DNA from: an uncultured Methylobacillus sp.
Lineage (GTDB): Bacteria; Pseudomonadota; Gammaproteobacteria; Burkholderiales; Methylophilaceae
DNA length: 11,609 nt
NCBI GenBank assembly: GCA_946478965.1
Contig: CAMLDQ010000066.1
Span: 1 to 11,609 of the forward strand
Direction: 5' to 3'
The notes beneath the pieces are model-generated. The model did no database searches. It saw only the letters and a program-made list of their open reading frames with translations, and was not told the origin of the DNA. The position numbers were made by a program, and so were the translations under genes. Positions 9,201 through 11,609 of the stretch are shown in pieces (positions within the stretch are counted from its first letter, which is position 1; the number at the start of each line of letters is the position of its first letter).

Positions 9201-9240
9201 GCTTTTTTAAAGCCGCAAACCGACGCCTCTCTAAAAAAGC
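9201..9240. repeat. AT-rich inverted repeat before folE2
   Basis: GCTTTTTTA (9201-9209) is exactly complementary to TAAAAAAGC (9232-9240), enclosing a 22-bp GC-richer interval. On the minus strand the 9233-9238 portion supplies the T-tract after the long stem at 9241-9329. If transcribed through, the two arms could pair with each other instead, which would offer an alternative fold. Confidence 0.5.
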
Positions 9241-9403
9241 GAAGGGGGTCATGGGATATACATTGTCACAACCCGAGTCGCTACGGACTGCTAAGACGTA
9301 CACCGATGCGCGCGCTCCCGACCCCCTTCTCAAACCTTAACCATTCCTGGTTAAGAGAGGAGACAAGCCGATTGGCTCTGAGCTTCCAAAGCTAACCAAC
9401 TTG
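9232..9403 (-). ncRNA. Candidate structured small RNA or folE2 leader
   Basis: From the predicted start near 9403 the minus-strand transcript would form, in order, a 5-bp hairpin (AGCTT/AAGCT, about 9380-9392), a 4-bp hairpin (AGCC/GGCT, about 9366-9377), an 8-bp palindromic hairpin CTTAACCA/TGGTTAAG (9336-9355), and a 10-bp stem of GAAGGGGGTC (9320-9329) with GACCCCCTTC (9241-9250). The last stem is continued by a 4-bp GGGA/TCCC extension and inner helices such as TACGTC with GAC-AAT-GTA. Six Ts follow at 9233-9238. There is no reading frame of note on this strand. I recognise no Rfam family; it does not look like a tRNA, tmRNA or known folate or flavin riboswitch. It could be a free RNA of about 170 nt or an attenuated leader. 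Confidence 0.4.
9336..9355. repeat. Perfect 8-bp palindrome with 4-bp centre
   Basis: CTTAACCA (9336-9343) and TGGTTAAG (9348-9355) are exact reverse complements around TTCC. It could be a hairpin in the candidate RNA or an operator; it lies about 55-65 bp inside the predicted transcript. Confidence 0.6.
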
Positions 9404-9409
9404 GGGTGA

Positions 9410-9469
9410 ATTATTCAGCCTGGCTAGCACTCGGCACAATTCCAACTAAGGATTACTCCCTTGGGGTTA
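9410..9469 (-). promoter_or_regulatory. Promoter C upstream of the structured region and folE2
   Basis: Plus-strand dyad TACTCCC-TT-GGGGTTA at 9454-9469, with GAATTGT 11 bp downstream on the minus strand (9436-9442). Predicted -35 is TTGTGC (9434-9439) and -10 is AATAAT (9410-9415), a 5/6 match, with an 18-bp spacer. Transcription would begin near 9403, some 250 nt before the folE2 start, reading first through the candidate RNA. A looser dyad-like sequence (TAACCAA-CT-TGGGGTG) lies just downstream at about 9392-9407. Confidence 0.6.
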
Positions 9470-9522
9470 GCCGTTTTACTCTTTAGCCGTATATCTACGC
9501 GCACTCATTAAACCGGCATGGC

Positions 9523-10692
9523 TCAAGCCAGTGCCTGTTCAAGATCCGCGATCAAATCCACCACATCCTCCAGCCCTACCGATAGGCGTACCATGCTCTC
9601 GCTGATACCGCGTCGCGCACGTTCTTCCTCGCTCATGTCGTGGTGCGAAGTGGTGACCGGCTGGGTCACCAGGCTTTCGACCCCGCCCAAGCTCGGCGCC
9701 AGGCTGATGACCTTGAAACGCTCCACGACCTTGCCAGCATCCCGCTTGGTAGAGTCAACCTCGAAGGTCACCATGCCGCCGAACCCGCGCATCTGTCGTG
9801 CAGCCAATGCGTAATCAGGAGAATCCGGCAATCCGGGATAGTAGACGCGGGTGATGGATGGATGCGCTTGCAGGAAGCGGGCAATAGCCAGGGCATTGGC
9901 GTTGTGTTGCGCCACGCGTAAGGTCAGCGTCGCCAGGCTTCTCGAAAGCTTATGCGCGGTTTCGGGCGCCAGCATCTGCCCCAGGTTCTTGCGCCAGGGA
10001 CGCACCGGCGCCAGCAAGGCCCTGGTTGCCGCCAACACCCCGCCTGTCAGGTCGCTATGACCGCCCAGGTATTTGGTAGCGCTTTGCATGACGATATCCG
10101 CGCCCAGCTTCAAAGGCTGCTGGTTGATCGGTGTGGCAAAGGTGTTATCCACGGCCACCAGCGCACCATGGGCGTGGGCCATGGTGGCAATTTTTTCGAT
10201 ATCGAGCAGTTCCAGGCGAGGATTGGTAGGCGTTTCGAAAAACACCATGCCCACGCCGTCGGCGAGCAGCTGCTCGAGTTGCTGCAAATCCGAGGCGAAA
10301 AGCTGGTAGGTCGAAAATCCCAGCCCGGGGAGCTGCTCCGAAAGCAATTCGAGGGTGCCGCCATACGCATCGCCGATGCAGACGATGCCGCGACGGCCGT
10401 GCGCCAGAAACAAGGCCGATAGCGCGGCCATGCCCGACGAGAAGACCAAGGCGGCCTCCGCATCGTCCAGGCTGGCGAGCTTGGCCTCGAGGTCTTGGAT
10501 GGTGGGGTTGGCCCCGTAGCGGGTATAGAGAAAACCTTCGCGATGCCCCTCGACCACATCCAGCAGCTGGCGCGTCGTATCGAACTTGAAGGTCGTGGTG
10601 TCGTATAGCGGCAAATGCGGCGAGCCGAGCGCATCCTTGATGGCCCCGCCATGGATCATTCTGGTCGCTGTTCCTTTTCCGTCCTTAGCCAT
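9523..10692 (-). CDS. Cys/Met-metabolism PLP-dependent enzyme (cystathionine gamma-synthase/lyase family)
   Basis: A 389-residue transsulfuration-family enzyme. Visible family features are YTRYGANPT (56-64, contacting PLP phosphate of the neighbouring subunit), SSGMAA (85-90), AYGGT with the PLP-stacking Tyr110, ETPTNPRLELLDI (153-165), VDNTFATP (181-188) with the PLP-nitrogen Asp182, and the Schiff-base Lys207 in SATKYLGGHSD. The C-terminal SLGGVESLVTQP segment is also typical. The exact reaction (cystathionine gamma-synthase, gamma-lyase, methionine gamma-lyase or homoserine sulfhydrylase) cannot be fixed from motifs alone; AYGGT argues against the Cys-containing active site of classical methionine gamma-lyase. 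I chose the ATG at 10692 because GGAG lies 6-7 nt before it; an in-frame TTG at 10719 is less likely. It follows hutG by 48 nt and may be co-transcribed. Confidence 0.93.
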   Translation of the reverse strand: MAKDGKGTATRMIHGGAIKDALGSPHLPLYDTTTFKFDTTRQLLDVVEGHREGFLYTRYGANPTIQDLEAKLASLDDAEAALVFSSGMAALSALFLAHGRRGIVCIGDAYGGTLELLSEQLPGLGFSTYQLFASDLQQLEQLLADGVGMVFFETPTNPRLELLDIEKIATMAHAHGALVAVDNTFATPINQQPLKLGADIVMQSATKYLGGHSDLTGGVLAATRALLAPVRPWRKNLGQMLAPETAHKLSRSLATLTLRVAQHNANALAIARFLQAHPSITRVYYPGLPDSPDYALAARQMRGFGGMVTFEVDSTKRDAGKVVERFKVISLAPSLGGVESLVTQPVTTSHHDMSEEERARRGISESMVRLSVGLEDVVDLIADLEQALA

Positions 10693-10740
10693 GTTTAGCT
10701 CCTCTGCTTTTCCATTCAAGCCGACAATTCAAGTCGTCAT

Positions 10741-11568
10741 TCAAGTCATGCCTGGGCGCCATTCGAGCATGGATTCCAGCATCGCCCGCAGCACGCCTTT
10801 CACCTGCTGCGCCGAGGCCGGATCGATCTGATCGGCACGCGTCCTCGACATATAGGTATTCATCGACATCTCCATTTGAACTGCATGGACGCCTTCAATC
10901 GGGTTGCCGTAGTGGCGGGTGATGTACCCTCCTTTGAACCGCTGGTTCACGACCCAGGAATATCGATCCTGGCGCTGGAGCACTTCGGTGAGACGTTCGA
11001 CCAACAAGGCATTGCAGGATTGCCCATCGGCCGTGCCGATATTGAAATCGGGAAGCTCTCCGTCGAAAAACCGGGGGACGCGTCCCCGGATGGAATGGGC
11101 ATCCCACAACAGCGCATAGCCATGCTGCGCCTTGATGCGCTGCAGCACAGCCTTCAATTGATCATGATAAGGACACCAGTAGGCTTCCAATCGCTCTGCG
11201 ATTTCGTCCAGGTCAGGCGCCGCATCAGCCTTATACAGCGGTGCGCCATCAAAGCCATCCAACGGGCAGAGGTTGGTCGTGGATTTGCCCGGGTACAGGC
11301 TGGCATTGTCCGGCGGCCGATTCAGGTCGATGACATATCTGGAATGCGTGGCGACAAGCACGGTGGCATCGAGCGTCTCCAGAAAATCGTAGAGAATATC
11401 GAGGTGCCAGTCGGTATCGGGGAGTGCCAGGGCTTCCGGCCGCAGGCGCGGAACAAGCCAGGGAGGAAGATAAGTCCCGGTGTGGGGCATCGAGACCACG
11501 AGCGGGCTCCCGCCCTGCCGCAGCAGGAACACGGGCTCGGACGGAAGCGTTTGCTCGCTCATGGTCAT
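10741..11568 (-). CDS. hutG: N-formylglutamate deformylase (N-formylglutamate amidohydrolase)
   Basis: Hydrolyses N-formyl-L-glutamate to formate and glutamate, the last step of one histidine-degradation route. The 275 residues match the usual size of the HutG-type enzyme. Family landmarks in order are VSMPHTG (25-31), LPDTDWH (49-55), SRYVIDLNRPP (76-86), LLWDAHSIRG (153-162), LPDFNIGT (172-179) and GGYITRHYGNP (213-223), including the His and Asp residues expected for the metal site. The start is not certain: ATG at 11568 or 11562, neither with a good ribosome site, and the frame stays open upstream to the window edge. Histidine catabolism is the default role; in a methylotroph the formate released would also join C1 oxidation. 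Confidence 0.92.
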   Translation of the reverse strand: MTMSEQTLPSEPVFLLRQGGSPLVVSMPHTGTYLPPWLVPRLRPEALALPDTDWHLDILYDFLETLDATVLVATHSRYVIDLNRPPDNASLYPGKSTTNLCPLDGFDGAPLYKADAAPDLDEIAERLEAYWCPYHDQLKAVLQRIKAQHGYALLWDAHSIRGRVPRFFDGELPDFNIGTADGQSCNALLVERLTEVLQRQDRYSWVVNQRFKGGYITRHYGNPIEGVHAVQMEMSMNTYMSRTRADQIDPASAQQVKGVLRAMLESMLEWRPGMT

Positions 11569-11579
11569 CGACGCATTAA

Positions 11580-11609
11580 TCAGAGCTTGCCGTCCAAGCC
11601 CATCTGGAA
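11580..11609 (-). CDS. Possible 3' end of an upstream gene
   Basis: Nine codons (FQMGLDGKL) followed by TGA lie at the window edge, ending 11 nt before the hutG start. The close spacing would fit an operon, but with so few codons the frame choice is a guess: another frame stays open into hutG. No product can be named. Confidence 0.28.
   Translation of the reverse strand, partial: FQMGLDGKL

Larger units (their letters stand above)
9155..9522. other. 368-bp non-coding region upstream of folE2
   Basis: No supported gene lies here. On the minus strand it holds promoter C (9410-9469), two small hairpins (near 9380-9392 and 9366-9378), a perfect 8-bp palindrome (9336-9355), a 10-bp long-range stem (9241-9250 with 9320-9329) with a T6 tract beyond it, and a further inverted repeat (9201-9209 with 9232-9240). 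An exact 8-bp direct repeat TTAGCCGT occurs at 9467-9474 and 9483-9490. I see no clear terminator for the PLP gene that ends at 9523. Confidence 0.7.

Noticed and set aside
7335..9340. Plus-strand open frames opposite ribBX and folE2
   Set aside because: Antisense shadows of two confidently identified genes.
9251..9340. 29-codon plus-strand frame (starting MGYTLSQPES) in the folE2 upstream region, with a G-rich stretch before its ATG
   Set aside because: The G-rich stretch is an arm of the long RNA stem and sits only about 3 nt from the ATG; there is no plus-strand promoter or other plus-strand gene nearby.
9155..9403. Known riboswitch (THF or FMN) controlling folE2/ribBX
   Set aside because: I could not find the conserved cores of either class; the helices seen do not match their layouts from memory. 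An Infernal search would settle it.

Overview
The window is a gene-dense, moderately GC-rich segment in which every supported gene lies on the minus strand, so the story reads from high to low coordinates. The diagnostic gene is a full-length trimethylamine dehydrogenase (tmd, 465-2657). It keeps the cysteinyl-FMN cysteine, the aromatic substrate bowl and the 4Fe-4S cysteines of the Methylophilus enzyme. Together with folE2, a proteobacterial-type RibB with a RibA-like tail, and a HutG-type deformylase, this points to a proteobacterial methylotroph (beta or gamma is my guess; genus not determinable) that uses methylated amines as carbon and nitrogen sources.

Layout. 11609-9523: a possible 3' end of an upstream gene, N-formylglutamate deformylase (hutG) and a Cys/Met-metabolism PLP enzyme. 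9522-9155: a 368-bp non-coding stretch with a promoter, several RNA hairpins and a terminator-like stem, which I read as a candidate small RNA or long folE2 leader. 9154-5722: a tightly packed operon, folE2 > ribBX > a 10-TM DMT-family transporter > a winged-helix-like 97-aa protein > a 37-aa single-span membrane peptide; the first four genes overlap or almost touch. 5595-4843: a 250-aa FAD/NAD(P)H reductase with its own promoter. 4576-2879: an APC-family permease ending in a strong intrinsic terminator. 2657-465: tmd. 376-1: the N-terminal part of a membrane Fe-S oxidoreductase-like protein (DgcB/ETF:quinone-oxidoreductase type), separated from tmd by a strong GC hairpin.

How it works together (inference). 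The APC permease would import trimethylamine or a related amine. TMADH demethylates it to dimethylamine plus formaldehyde and passes electrons through ETF, and the truncated membrane protein is a candidate for moving them on to quinone. RibBX and FolE2 sit at the entry points of flavin and pterin synthesis, the cofactors that TMADH and C1 oxidation need.

The most notable signal is regulatory. A composite motif, a 7-2-7 inverted repeat of TACTCCC-like heptamers followed 11 bp later by GAATTGT and then plausible -35/-10 boxes, occurs four times with identical internal spacing. It stands before tmd, before the permease, before the reductase, and before the structured non-coding region upstream of folE2. 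It resembles NarL/FixJ (LuxR-type) response-regulator sites and suggests a small methylamine regulon that includes an uncharacterised reductase and a possible small RNA. No matching regulator is encoded in the window.
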